From NCBI GenBank assembly GCA_017643925.1, contig JAEPML010000002.1, positions 310,001 to 374,000 on the forward strand: 64,000 bases of DNA, in the 5' to 3' direction. Below are positions 43,755-52,637 of this stretch, piece by piece. Within the stretch, counting starts at the first letter, position 1; every line of letters begins with the position of its first letter. The translations under genes and the position numbers were made by a program. The stretch comes from Roseibium sp. (GTDB taxonomy: Bacteria > Pseudomonadota > Alphaproteobacteria > Rhizobiales > Stappiaceae). A model generated the notes under the pieces. The model was not told where the DNA came from. It did no database searches and saw only the letters and a list, made by a program, of their open reading frames with translations.

Positions 43755-44303
43755 ATGATTAGAAGAACAACTAATTGGCTGAGGCTGGGTCCAATAACGA
43801 GGCCATTGTTTATTGCGAGTTTTTTTCTCTGGGGCGTATTGATCCTCTACTTTCTTGTCGAAAAAATGAGCCAGTATGTTGAGCAAATAAGAACGATAAA
43901 AACAGAAATCTGTTCATTTCACATAACCAGTGAGTGTGCGGACAAGAATGACCAGTTTCTGGAGGAGCTGCACAACCTGCAATGGGACCATGTGAACCTG
44001 GACCTGAAAATTAGTCTTGGAAATCGCAATGTTCAAATGAGCGAATGTAAGTACGGCTTCATTGATATCGGAGCGCCTGAAGGTTGGACGGTTTTTCCGG
44101 TGCCGACGAGTACAAGGGATTGCTTTCCCGACTATGTCGGGTTTCCAGACGCAGACCTCAAGCAGCTCCCTGCAAGTGGCGAGAACAGACAAGCTTACCA
44201 TGTCCAGCAACGGTACCGTCTCACGCTGGGCGAGGTTTCCGATGCGGCAAGCAAGAACTACAGAGGGTTTTACCAGTTTCAGAAAAGCCCGGCCGAAAAC
44301 TGA
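43755..44303 (+). CDS. orphan single-pass membrane protein
   Basis: This 182-aa protein has one N-terminal membrane segment (about 17-36, LFIASFFLWGVLILYFLVEK) and a presumably periplasmic domain with several cysteines (CSFHITSEC, SECKYGF, RDCFPDY). The gene and its upstream 130 bp are clearly lower in GC than the neighbours, which hints at recent transfer. GAGG lies seven bases before the ATG. No family was recognised. It converges on the PLP-enzyme gene with a 4-bp gap. Confidence 0.6.
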   Translation: MIRRTTNWLRLGPITRPLFIASFFLWGVLILYFLVEKMSQYVEQIRTIKTEICSFHITSECADKNDQFLEELHNLQWDHVNLDLKISLGNRNVQMSECKYGFIDIGAPEGWTVFPVPTSTRDCFPDYVGFPDADLKQLPASGENRQAYHVQQRYRLTLGEVSDAASKNYRGFYQFQKSPAEN

Positions 44304-44307
44304 CCTG

Positions 44308-45474
44308 CTAAATCCCGGCCAGCGCCTGTTCCAGGTCCGCAATCAGGTCCTGCTCATGCTCGATGCCGACAGACAGCCGTAGCAGGTTTTCCGGTATTCC
44401 GGACTCCGGCCCTTCAATCGTGAAACGATGTTCGACCAGGCTTTCGGTGCCGCCAAGGGACGTGGCTCTTTGAAAGACATCGAGCGCGCCGGCAACCTTG
44501 AGCGCTTCTTCCTTGCCACCCTTGAAGAGGACCGACATGAGATAGCCAAAGCCACCTGTCATGCGCTGCTTGGCAAGTTCATGCTGCGGGTGGCTGGCAA
44601 GGCCCGGATAAAGCACGGTCTCCACCTTCGGGTGTTTTTCCAGATATTCCGCGACAGCCTGGGCATTGCGGGTCATGCGTTCCATGCGCAGGGCAAGTGT
44701 TCTGAGGCCGCGGAGCAACAGCCAGGCCTCGAAGGATCCCATCACGGCACCTGCATTCTTGCGTTCCTCGCACACGAAGGCCCAGGCCTCCGAAGACGAA
44801 TCTCCGGTGGTCACGACGCCGCCAAGCAGGTCGGAATGGCCGTTGAGCGCCTTGGTGGCCGAATGAAGCACCAGATCTGCTCCGAGGGAGAGGGGCTTCA
44901 GCAGCAGGGGCGTTGCCGCAGTCGCGTCGACGGTGAGCAGGGCGCCGGCCTGTTTGCACTGGGCGGAAATGCTCAACACATCCGCGACTTGCAGGAATGG
45001 ATTGCTGGGCACTTCCAGCCAGACCAGATCCGGTTTCGTGACCGCCATTTCATCCTGAAAGGCCTCCAGATCGCCGGCATCGGCTTCGACAAGCGCAATG
45101 TTGTTGCGGGCGCAGTGCTTGCGCAGGAACAGCGTGGTGCCCCAGTAGATGCCCGACTGTGCCAGGATCGTTCCACCGGGCCGGACGATGCGGGCAACAG
45201 CCGCGACTGCGGCCATCCCCGAAGCAAACAGGCGGCTGTCGGCGCCTTCTTCCAGAGACGCCAGCAGGTGTTCGGTCTTGCGGAACAACGCATTGTCGTC
45301 ACGGGAGTAGATGTGGTTCGAACTGACAAGCGCATAGTCTTCGTCGCGGACGAAGGTCGTGGCTGTCGGGATCGGAGGGACCACCGCTCCTGTAGCCTGA
45401 TCGCAGCCACCACCCGCATGGGCCAGCAGGCTGTCAACGTGAAGACCGGTGGGCGAATAGCGCGTTTTGGACAT
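44308..45474 (-). CDS. Cys/Met-metabolism PLP enzyme (cystathionine gamma-lyase/synthase fold)
   Basis: This 388-aa protein has the fold-type I signs: SRDDNALFRKTEHLLASLE, SGMAAVAAV, the tyrosine of SGIYWGTTLF, WLEVPSNPF, and the PLP lysine in LHSATKALNGHSDLLGG (about residue 208). The residue after the active tyrosine is Trp, and the cysteine of methionine gamma-lyase is not present, so it is not a classical MGL. It lies last in a unit with an amino-acid ABC importer, suggesting that an imported gamma- or beta-substituted amino acid is cleaved. Family certain, substrate open. Confidence 0.85.
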   Translation of the reverse strand: MSKTRYSPTGLHVDSLLAHAGGGCDQATGAVVPPIPTATTFVRDEDYALVSSNHIYSRDDNALFRKTEHLLASLEEGADSRLFASGMAAVAAVARIVRPGGTILAQSGIYWGTTLFLRKHCARNNIALVEADAGDLEAFQDEMAVTKPDLVWLEVPSNPFLQVADVLSISAQCKQAGALLTVDATAATPLLLKPLSLGADLVLHSATKALNGHSDLLGGVVTTGDSSSEAWAFVCEERKNAGAVMGSFEAWLLLRGLRTLALRMERMTRNAQAVAEYLEKHPKVETVLYPGLASHPQHELAKQRMTGGFGYLMSVLFKGGKEEALKVAGALDVFQRATSLGGTESLVEHRFTIEGPESGIPENLLRLSVGIEHEQDLIADLEQALAGI

Positions 45475-45529
45475 GGCGGATCATCCGTTCAGGAGGGCAA
45501 CGGGTTCGAGGATGAGAAACGCTGTCTGT

Positions 45530-46441
45530 TCAGCGTTTCAGGTGGCGTGTCAATCTGGCTTCGATCCTGTCCCACACCCTGCGCAGCGTTTCAACGATCA
45601 TCAGGTAGATGACCGCTGCCCAGATATAGGCCTGGAAATCGTAGGTTCTGGAATAGGCGCGGCGGGTTTCACCCATGACATCGTAGATGGTAATGATGGC
45701 GGCGATGGCAGAACCCTTGATCATCAGAATGATCTCGTTGCCGTAGGGGCGAAGTGCGACCATCAGCGCTTGGGGCAGGATCACCTTGAAGAATGTGACC
45801 GGCCTGGAAAGGCCAAGTGCAGCCGCTCCTTCCCATTGCCCCTTCGTGATGTTTTGCACCGCCCCGCGCAGGATTTCGGCCTGGTAGGCCGACGTGTTCA
45901 GCGAGAAGGCGAAGACAACACAATAGAATGCGTCCCTGAAGAACCACCACAGGCCGATCGATTGCAGTTCAGGCCGGAAGGAGCCGAAGCCGTAATAGAT
46001 CAGGAAGGTCTGCGCCAGAAGGGGCGTGCCCCGGAAGAAATAGACATAGGCATAGGCGGGGCGCGAAAAAATCTTCCACTTGGAAGAGCGCGCCAGTGCG
46101 ATCGGGACCGAGAGCAGCGCGCCGAAGAGCAGAGACAGCCCGACAATCTGGAGCGTGACGAGAAAGCCCTGCAGGTATTTGGCGCCGTAACGTTCAAGGA
46201 AACTGTCGAACTCGTGCGTTGCCAGGCGTTGCTCTGCCCACGTGGCCCAGTCTCCGGACAGCAGCGGCATGAGTGCCTGGAGGATCGGCTTTTCAAGGTT
46301 GCCGAGGAGATAGGCTGCCAGCGATATGCCTGCGATTGCCCACAACGCCATCAGGACGTTTCCGGCGATCCGTGTATTGGTCCAGGCACGGGGCGGGGCA
46401 GGGGGTGGTTTCATGCCGGTCTGCGGGTTGGGCGCGATCAT
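45530..46441 (-). CDS. amino-acid ABC transporter permease (HisM/ArtM type)
   Basis: This 303-aa protein has an N-terminal proline-rich tail, then membrane helices and the permease loop EILRGAVQNITKGQWEGAAALGLSRP (the EAA motif, about residue 190-215). It is an inner-membrane channel subunit for polar amino acids. The N-terminus is longer than usual, with an extra helix and a soluble insert. It overlaps the other permease by 4 bp. No ATPase gene is adjacent. Confidence 0.9.
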   Translation of the reverse strand: MIAPNPQTGMKPPPAPPRAWTNTRIAGNVLMALWAIAGISLAAYLLGNLEKPILQALMPLLSGDWATWAEQRLATHEFDSFLERYGAKYLQGFLVTLQIVGLSLLFGALLSVPIALARSSKWKIFSRPAYAYVYFFRGTPLLAQTFLIYYGFGSFRPELQSIGLWWFFRDAFYCVVFAFSLNTSAYQAEILRGAVQNITKGQWEGAAALGLSRPVTFFKVILPQALMVALRPYGNEIILMIKGSAIAAIITIYDVMGETRRAYSRTYDFQAYIWAAVIYLMIVETLRRVWDRIEARLTRHLKR

Positions 46442-47151
46442 CGTTGCACCTCCCCACGCTTGGACCAGCGTTCAATCCGCGTGAAGGCGGACGAGGAAAT
46501 CATGGCGAGCACCAGGTAGATCAGGCAGGCCACACCGAAGAACAGGAAGGGTTCCTTGGTGACGCGCGCCGCAATACTGGTCTCGCGCAGGAGGTCGGAC
46601 AGGCCGATGGTGGAAACCAGCGCCGTATCTTTCAAGAGGATGAGCCACAGGTTTCCGAGTGCAGGAAGGGCAAGGCGGATCAGCTGCGGCAGGATGATCA
46701 GCGTCATCGTCTGGAACCTGGACAATCCGAGCGCATATCCGCCCTCATATTGTCCCTGCGGTATTCCCTTGAATGCGGACAGGAACGCTTCGGACGCGTA
46801 GGACGAAAAGACGAAGGCGAGGGCAACCATGCCGGCTACGAAGGAATTGACCTCGATATAGATTTCAAGTCCGGCCAGCTTCACCAGTTGCTGCAGCCCG
46901 ATCTGGACACCGAAATAGACCAGGAACAGTGTCAGAAGTTCCGGAAGACCGCGAAAAATTGTCGTGTAGATGTTTGCTGCCAGCTTGAGACTGGGTTCGG
47001 AGGAGTTCTTCGCAAGTGCGATCACGAACCCCAGGACAAGGCCAAATGGCAAAGTGGCAAGCGAGAGAGAGACAGTAACCAGAACGCCTAACGCGATCGT
47101 GTCGCCCCACCCCTGGTCCCCGAAGGATAACAGCGTCAAAGCTTCATTCAT
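46438..47151 (-). CDS. amino-acid ABC transporter permease (HisQ type)
   Basis: This 237-aa permease has the hydrophobic pattern of the HisQ group, with FRGLPELLTLFLVYFG and the EAA loop YASEAFLSAFKGIPQGQYEGGYALGLSRFQ in the second half. It overlaps the HisM-type gene by 4 bp (ATGA). The substrate-binding gene lies upstream on the same strand across a strong hairpin (47224-47258). Confidence 0.9.
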   Translation of the reverse strand: MNEALTLLSFGDQGWGDTIALGVLVTVSLSLATLPFGLVLGFVIALAKNSSEPSLKLAANIYTTIFRGLPELLTLFLVYFGVQIGLQQLVKLAGLEIYIEVNSFVAGMVALAFVFSSYASEAFLSAFKGIPQGQYEGGYALGLSRFQTMTLIILPQLIRLALPALGNLWLILLKDTALVSTIGLSDLLRETSIAARVTKEPFLFFGVACLIYLVLAMISSSAFTRIERWSKRGEVQR

Positions 47152-47223
47152 GAGCCGGCGCTTCTTTCTGTTCTTGTCGTTTTTCGCCCGGCCGCCCCTT
47201 CGTCCGGGTAGGACTCGCGTCCC

Positions 47224-47258
47224 AAAAGAAACGCGGCGCGCAGAACGCGCCGCGTTTC
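47224..47258 (-). terminator. 13-bp attenuator hairpin between binding protein and permease genes
   Basis: GAAACGCGGCGCG (47228-47240) and CGCGCCGCGTTTC (47246-47258) are perfect complements with a five-base loop. Read on the minus strand, TTTT follows. It lies between the solute-binding gene and the permeases of one transporter, so it most likely lowers read-through to give more binding protein than permease. Confidence 0.85.
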
Positions 47259-47279
47259 AATTTCTATATTATCGGCAAA

Positions 47280-48056
47280 TTACCCGCCGTAAACGTCAAA
47301 CGTGAAGTACTTGTCGTTGATTTCCTTGTACTTGCCGTTTGCCAGGATGGCTGCGATCGCCTCGTTGAACATGTCACGCAGTTCACCGTCTTCCTTGCGG
47401 ATGGCAATGCCGGCGCCTTCACCGTTGATGACCGGATCCGGGGTCAGGGTGCCGAGGATCTTGCAGCAGGCACCGTCGTCTGTTGCGAGCCAGTCGGACA
47501 GGACAACGACGTCGTCGATCACGGCGTCAATACGGCCGTTGGCGATGTCGAGCTTGTACTCGTCCGGGGTCGGGTAGAGCTTCAGCTCGGCTGAGCCGAG
47601 TTTTTCTTCAGCATAGTTGGAGTGCGTGGTGGAGGATTGTGCCCCCAGGATAACGCCGCTCAGGTCGGCATCGGATGTGCCGGCAACCTTGGAATCCTTC
47701 GGCACGGCAATTGCCGGCGGCGTGTTGTAGTACTTGTTCGAGAAATCGACTTTCTGCTTGCGCTCGTCGGTGATGGACATGGACGCGATGATCGCATCGA
47801 ATTTGCCGGCCTGAAGACCCGGAATGATGCCGTCCCAGTCGGAGGTCACGAACTCGCACTCGACCTTCATCTCTTCGCAAAGAGCGTTGGCGATGTCGAT
47901 GTCGAAACCGACCAGCTGGCCATCAGCTGTCAGGTTGTTGAACGGAGGGTAGGCGCCCTCGGTACCGATACGAACCTTGGACCAGTCTTTCGCCTCAGCG
48001 CCACCTACAACAGCCAAAACTGCTACAGCGGCCGCAGCCATACGCAAAACACGCAT
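47280..48056 (-). CDS. amino-acid ABC transporter substrate-binding protein
   Basis: This 258-aa protein has a signal peptide (about 1-22, ending VGGAEA). The family 3 binding pattern follows: VRIGTEGAYPPFNNLTADGQLVGFDIDIANALCEEMKVECEFV, then GLQAGKFDAIIASMSIT. It captures an amino acid in the periplasm for the two permeases downstream. The pair of cysteines in GACCKIL is notable. It starts the transcription unit; the gap before it (48057-48553) must hold the promoter. Confidence 0.92.
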   Translation of the reverse strand: MRVLRMAAAAVAVLAVVGGAEAKDWSKVRIGTEGAYPPFNNLTADGQLVGFDIDIANALCEEMKVECEFVTSDWDGIIPGLQAGKFDAIIASMSITDERKQKVDFSNKYYNTPPAIAVPKDSKVAGTSDADLSGVILGAQSSTTHSNYAEEKLGSAELKLYPTPDEYKLDIANGRIDAVIDDVVVLSDWLATDDGACCKILGTLTPDPVINGEGAGIAIRKEDGELRDMFNEAIAAILANGKYKEINDKYFTFDVYGG

Positions 48057-48553
48057 ATTGTCTTCCCCTAATATCTTGTTTGTGGCGCAGGCGGTTCAAT
48101 CCGCCGTCTTGCCCAGCGCCCTATTCCATACACTTCGATCCAAATTTCAAGCGGGCGATCAAAAAAAACACAGCTGGCAGCGGAATATTTTTCCTTTTTT
48201 ACGCTGCCCAAAGGGAAGGTCTCGCCAATGTGGTTGCCGAAAAGGCAATTTGAATGGCTTTTGGGCAATTTCGGAAACGGACAAGATGGAATCTCGGTGA
48301 CGAGGCGACGTGAAAATCGCACCAGTCAGGCAACTCCGGCACCTCGATTGAAAACCTGGTTGAAAAACAGAATCCGTCGGATTGCCTTGAAATCGCGAGT
48401 GTTTGCCGGGGTCAATGGGGTGAGTTTAAGACGAGAGATAAAAAATATTCATGAAAATCATAATCTTATTGAATTTGTTGCTGCGTGACATTCGAAGTAA
48501 GACCTTTGCTCCTTGAAGCCGGACAGAACTGTTCGGCAGCGCCGGAGTGCAAG
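48057..48553. other. 497-bp intergenic region between divergent ABC and GST genes
   Basis: No convincing gene is visible. The right part (48425-48480) is strongly AT-rich and may hold the GST promoter. On the minus strand a TTGAAA (about 48155-48160) followed by a TATGGAAT about 15 bases later may be the promoter of the binding-protein gene. An open frame running through 48228-48488 translates to a basic, random-looking sequence and was not called. Confidence 0.4.
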
Positions 48554-49201
48554 ATGAAAGACTTTGAACTCTTTATTGGAAACAAGAACTACTCTTCCTG
48601 GTCCTTCCGCCCCTGGATCGCGTTGAAGCACAAGGGCGTGTCTTTCCGGGAGACACTGGTACCGTTCGATTTCGACAATGGGAATCCCGACTTCAGGGAC
48701 TTCTCACCAAGCATGAAGGTGCCCGTCCTTCGCGACGGCGACCTGACCGTCTGGGACAGTCTCGCCATTCTTGAATACGCAGCCGAGTGCTTTCCGGAAA
48801 AGGGATTGTGGCCGAGTGATCAAAAGGCCCGTGCGCATGCGCGGTCGACCTCGGCAGAGATGCATTCCGGCTTTTTCGCCCTGCGTGCTGCCTGTCCGAT
48901 GAACATGCGCCGGCCGATTGAAAAACGGAACGTGGGTGATGACGTCAAGGCTGACGTCGTGCGGATCGTCTCGATCTGGACGGAGTGCCTGGCTGTCTCC
49001 GACGGACCTTTCCTCTACGGTGATTTCTCGATCGCCGACGCCATGTATGCGCCGGTCGTCAGCCGGTTCATGACCTACGGACTTTCCGAAGACCCGATTG
49101 TGTCGCGCTATGCGGAGGCCGTGACGTCAACACAAGCATGGCAAGCCTGGGAAGCGGATGCTCTGAAAGAAACCTGGATTGTCGACGTCGACGAGGTTTG
49201 A
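48554..49201 (+). CDS. glutathione S-transferase family protein
   Basis: This 215-aa protein has an N-terminal thioredoxin-like domain (LFIGNKNYSSWSFRPWIALKHKG, with the serines near the glutathione site). Next come MKVPVLRDGDLTVWDSLAILEYAAE, the cis-proline and Glu/Ser signature of GSTs, and an all-helical C-terminal domain with YGDFSIADAMYAPVV. It should bind glutathione in the cytoplasm; the substrate is unknown. The ATG at 48554 gives a normal start; a TTG/GTG-type start upstream would add 23 residues. Confidence 0.9.
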   Translation: MKDFELFIGNKNYSSWSFRPWIALKHKGVSFRETLVPFDFDNGNPDFRDFSPSMKVPVLRDGDLTVWDSLAILEYAAECFPEKGLWPSDQKARAHARSTSAEMHSGFFALRAACPMNMRRPIEKRNVGDDVKADVVRIVSIWTECLAVSDGPFLYGDFSIADAMYAPVVSRFMTYGLSEDPIVSRYAEAVTSTQAWQAWEADALKETWIVDVDEV

Positions 49202-49213
49202 GCAGACAGTCGG

Positions 49214-50140
49214 CTATTCAGCCGCGACCACAAAGTCGTGGTCGAAGGCGCCGGCCTCCTGGAAGAAGACTTGCAGCTTGTCGACGAACCGCCGGACCTT
49301 CAAGGGGATGAATCGGTTGGATGGATAGACAGCATGGATCGGGTGAGGGGGATATTGCCAGGCCGGCAGAACCAGTTCCAGCTCGCCCGATCTGATAAAG
49401 GGGTCTATGAGCCACCTGTTTGCGAGCGAAATGCCCAACCCGGCGACGGCGGCCTGTCGTAGCGTCGACGAGTTGTTGACCAGCATGGTCGGCGTCACCT
49501 CGATCGACAGCTTTTCGCCTATCGTGCTGAGGAAAGGCACACGGTTGCCGGTCGAGATGTTTCTGTAAAGCAGATACTCATGCTCCTTCAGCTCCGAAGG
49601 ATGCTGCGGCCGCCCGTGCCTGTTCAGGTAGTCCGGAGAGGCAACGAGGCAACGTTGAGCCATTCCGAGCCTTCGCACAATCAGTCGGTCGTCCTTGATT
49701 TCCCCCATGCGTATGGCAACGTCCAGCCGCTCCTGAATGACATCCACGAACAGATCGGAAAGCGAAACATCCAGGACCAGGCAAGGATGTTCCTTCTTGA
49801 AGCGGATGAGAAAGTCCGAGAGCACGCTTTCCGCAAAACCAAGCGGCAGGCCCACGGACAAGGGCCCCGACATCTGGGCCTCTTCGCTTTGAACCGATCT
49901 GTCGGCTTCCGTGACCCGCTCCAGAATATCCTTCGCCGATGCGTAGTACCGCTCTCCGGCTTCCGTCAGGCTGAGCTGGCGTGTCGTTCGGTTGAGCAGG
50001 CGTGTCCCCAGCTCTTCTTCAAGGCTTCTGATCTGCTGGCTGACGGCGGGTTGCGACACGCCGAGATGTTTGGCAGCAGCCGAAAAACTTCCAAGTTTCA
50101 CCGACTGGACGAAACCGGAAAGTGCGCTGAGCTTGTCCAT
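49214..50140 (-). CDS. LysR-family transcriptional regulator
   Basis: This 308-aa protein starts MDKLSALSGFVQSVKLGSFSAAA and has the recognition helix region VSQPAVSQQIRSLEEELG, followed by a CrgA/PecT-type binding domain. The ATG at 50140 matches the group; an upstream start adds ten residues. It is divergent from the Tat-exported metallo-beta-lactamase-fold gene, with palindromes in the gap (50182-50212), and is its likely regulator. Confidence 0.9.
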   Translation of the reverse strand: MDKLSALSGFVQSVKLGSFSAAAKHLGVSQPAVSQQIRSLEEELGTRLLNRTTRQLSLTEAGERYYASAKDILERVTEADRSVQSEEAQMSGPLSVGLPLGFAESVLSDFLIRFKKEHPCLVLDVSLSDLFVDVIQERLDVAIRMGEIKDDRLIVRRLGMAQRCLVASPDYLNRHGRPQHPSELKEHEYLLYRNISTGNRVPFLSTIGEKLSIEVTPTMLVNNSSTLRQAAVAGLGISLANRWLIDPFIRSGELELVLPAWQYPPHPIHAVYPSNRFIPLKVRRFVDKLQVFFQEAGAFDHDFVVAAE

Positions 50141-50181
50141 GGAATTCCCTGACCCTGACAGAACCTGCAATATTTTCCAAG

Positions 50182-50212
50182 GTTATATAACAACTGCTTA
50201 TGAGTAATATAA
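50182..50212. promoter_or_regulatory. LysR-type dyads upstream of the MBL-fold gene
   Basis: GTTATATAAC (50182-50191) is a perfect 10-bp palindrome, and TTAT-GAGTAAT-ATAA (50198-50212) is a second AT-rich dyad. They lie 42-72 bp upstream of the LysR start and 116 bp before the enzyme gene. This two-site layout fits a LysR recognition site plus activation site. Confidence 0.55.
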
Positions 50213-50327
50213 GAATGCCCGGGCTTTAAAAACAAAATCAATGAAACACTTTATGGGCACCCCACACGATCAGTCTGGTCCTGGGGCAAGCAATACTTCC
50301 ATTTCCGATCGAGCCGGGAGGCCTTTC

Positions 50328-51323
50328 ATGACACAGTCCGATTTTTCAATCTCCAGACGTTCCCTGTTTGGAGCAACCCTTGGAGCTGGCGCGGTCGCCG
50401 CAGCCGGTGCCGTTTCCTTCCTGCCGTCCCCGGCCCAGGCTGCCGCCCCGAAGGCCGGTACGCCGCTCGCCGGTGCCTTGCGCTACAAGGTGGGAGATTT
50501 TGAAGTCACCGCGCTGCTCGACGGTTATCTTGATGTCACGCCTGAACTTGTCGTCGGCTATGATGAGGCGGAAGGCCAGCGCCTGCGCGACAATGCGCTG
50601 ATCGAAGGCAATGCGCTGCGCATTCCGGTCAATGCCTACCTCGTCAATACCGGTGACCGCCTGATCCTGGTCGACGCCGGCACCTCTGATGCTCTCGGCC
50701 CGACCATGGGGCAACTTCCGTCTGCGCTTTCGGCTGCCGGAGTGTCGCCGGACCAGGTGGACGCCCTCCTGATCACCCATATGCATCCGGATCACCTGTT
50801 CGGCGCCGTCGACAAGGATGGCAACGCTGTCTTCAAGAATGCCGAACTGATCCTGCCGGAAGTCGACAATGCGTTCTGGTATGACGATGGCGCGATGAAC
50901 GGGGCACCGGAACAGTTCAAGCCGTTTTTCCTGGGCGCACGCCGTGCGGCCGAGGCCTACAAGTCCAACCAGACACTGATTTCCGGTGACAAGGAAATCC
51001 TGCCGGGCGTGCGCAGCATGGCCCTGGCTGGTCACACACCTGGCCATACTGGCTACACTTTCGACAGCAATGGTGAAACGCTGGTGATTGGCGGCGACAT
51101 CATTCACATGGCCGTTTACCAGTTCGATCAGCCGGACTGGGGCATTGGCTTCGATATCGATCCGGCACAGGCTGCGGCAACCCGCAAGAAATTCCTGGAT
51201 CAGGCTGCGAGCGACAAGCTGCTTTTCGCTGGTGCCCACATTCCCTTCCCGGGTGTCGGGCGCGTGGCAAAATCAGGCGACACCTATCGCTTCGTCCCTG
51301 CGGCGTGGCCCTACGCCTACTGA
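50328..51323 (+). CDS. Tat-exported metallo-beta-lactamase-fold hydrolase
   Basis: This 331-aa protein starts with a twin-arginine signal (SISRRSLFGATLGAG, cleavage about residue 40 after AQA) and has the MBL zinc motif THMHPDHLFG (about residue 147). It also has further ligands in LAGHTPGHTGYTF and FAGAHIPFPG. GGGAGG lies seven bases upstream of the ATG at 50328. Similar periplasmic enzymes hydrolyse lactones, esters or phosphonate-like compounds; the substrate is unknown. It is divergent from the LysR gene. Confidence 0.9.
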   Translation: MTQSDFSISRRSLFGATLGAGAVAAAGAVSFLPSPAQAAAPKAGTPLAGALRYKVGDFEVTALLDGYLDVTPELVVGYDEAEGQRLRDNALIEGNALRIPVNAYLVNTGDRLILVDAGTSDALGPTMGQLPSALSAAGVSPDQVDALLITHMHPDHLFGAVDKDGNAVFKNAELILPEVDNAFWYDDGAMNGAPEQFKPFFLGARRAAEAYKSNQTLISGDKEILPGVRSMALAGHTPGHTGYTFDSNGETLVIGGDIIHMAVYQFDQPDWGIGFDIDPAQAAATRKKFLDQAASDKLLFAGAHIPFPGVGRVAKSGDTYRFVPAAWPYAY

Positions 51324-51338
51324 CGAAGGAAACCCGTG

Positions 51339-51360
51339 GCCCGGCACAGCGTTGCCGGGC
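51339..51360. terminator. hairpin between convergent MBL and moeA genes
   Basis: GCCCGGCA (51339-51346) and TGCCGGGC (51353-51360) pair perfectly with a 6-base loop. It lies between the two convergent stops and just reaches the moeA stop codon. There is no T-run, so it is a plausible, not proved, bidirectional terminator. Confidence 0.4.
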
Positions 51361-52637
51361 TAACGGATACCGAACCCCGAAAACGGCAAAAACCGAACAA
51401 GATCGCCCCGGCGGATTTCGGTGACTTCCTCCGGAATTTCGATCAGTCCGTCGGCCTCACGCAGACCGGTAATCAATCCCGACCCATCACGCATGAACTT
51501 GTTCGCCAGAGTTCGTCCTTCATCGTCGGTCTGAAGGAAACCACGATAGAACTCGCGGCGGTCAGGTTTTTTCTTCGGAACGTCGAATGCCGCCGGGATC
51601 AGGAAGCTTTGCGGCTGAAGAAAGTCCCCTCCGGCAAGCACATTCAGAACTGGCCTGACGTAGTTCAGGAAACAGACCATGGCTGCCACCGGATTGCCCG
51701 GCAGCCCGAGAAAGGTACATGCCCCGATCTGACCGAACATCATCGGACGGCCCGGTTTGATCGCCAACTGCCACATGTGTCGATTGCCGAGCCGATCCAG
51801 CGCCGTGAGCATGTGATCTTCTTCGCCCCGACTGGCACCGCCGGTCGTCAGCACGACGTCAAAGGTCTGAGCCGTTTCTTTCAGGGTTCGTTCAACCAGC
51901 ACGGCATCGTCCCGGATGATGCCCAGATCGGTTATTTCAAGCGGCAGCGTGGCGCATAATCCGCGCAGCAGGAAATGGTTGGAATCGTAGACATCGCCAA
52001 CCGTGATCAGGTCGCCGGGCCGTCGCAATTCATCACCGGTTGAAACCAGCGCCACCTTGAGCTTCCTGAAGACCGATATTTCCGCCTGGCCTGTCGAGGC
52101 GATGGCGGCAAGGTCCTGTGGACGCAGGCGTTGCCCCTCTCCAAGAATGGTTGCACCTTCGGCAACGTCTTCGCCGGCCCTTCGGCAATTTGCCCCCTTT
52201 TTCAGTCCCTGCGGGATGATGACAAAATCCTTGCCATCCTGCTGGTGCGTCTCACAATCTTCCTGCATGGCAACCGTGTCGGCACCTGGTGGCATGACGG
52301 CACCTGTGAAAATCCGGGCTGCGGCCCACGGAGCCAGTTCCAGGTCGCTTGTGTGGCCGGCGGCAATGCGCTGCTGCAAGGGAAAGAAACCACCGGCATC
52401 GTCAAAATCCGCATGCCTGAAAGCGTAGCCGTCCACTGCAGAATTATCGGCCAGAGGTATATTGCGTGGAGCCGTTATTGTTTCTGCAAGCAGTCTCTCC
52501 AGCGCGTCTTCGAGCCGCACGGTTTCCTGGTTTGCAAGTCTGGACACCCGCTCTTCCAAAATGGTGAGAGCCTCGTGGTGCCGTAGCCTGTCCTTGTCAT
52601 GCAGGAAACAATCGTCGAGCAGTGTTTTTCCGGTCAT
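51360..52637 (-). CDS. moeA: molybdopterin molybdenumtransferase MoeA
   Basis: This 425-aa protein has the MoeA domains: an N-terminal part with LADNSAVDGYAFRHADF, IFTGAVMPPGADTVAMQEDCE, the ATP/molybdopterin loop TTGGASRGEEDHM, and KPGRPMMFGQIG with LPGNPVAAMVCF. It inserts molybdate into adenylylated molybdopterin. It is the last gene of the fdhD-mobA-mobB-moeA unit, overlapping mobB by 4 bp. It ends at the hairpin shared with the convergent gene. Confidence 0.93.
   Translation of the reverse strand: MTGKTLLDDCFLHDKDRLRHHEALTILEERVSRLANQETVRLEDALERLLAETITAPRNIPLADNSAVDGYAFRHADFDDAGGFFPLQQRIAAGHTSDLELAPWAAARIFTGAVMPPGADTVAMQEDCETHQQDGKDFVIIPQGLKKGANCRRAGEDVAEGATILGEGQRLRPQDLAAIASTGQAEISVFRKLKVALVSTGDELRRPGDLITVGDVYDSNHFLLRGLCATLPLEITDLGIIRDDAVLVERTLKETAQTFDVVLTTGGASRGEEDHMLTALDRLGNRHMWQLAIKPGRPMMFGQIGACTFLGLPGNPVAAMVCFLNYVRPVLNVLAGGDFLQPQSFLIPAAFDVPKKKPDRREFYRGFLQTDDEGRTLANKFMRDGSGLITGLREADGLIEIPEEVTEIRRGDLVRFLPFSGFGIR

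Noticed and set aside
44428..45612. A 394-codon open frame opposite the PLP enzyme
   Set aside because: Antisense of a gene with intact active-site motifs; no family support.
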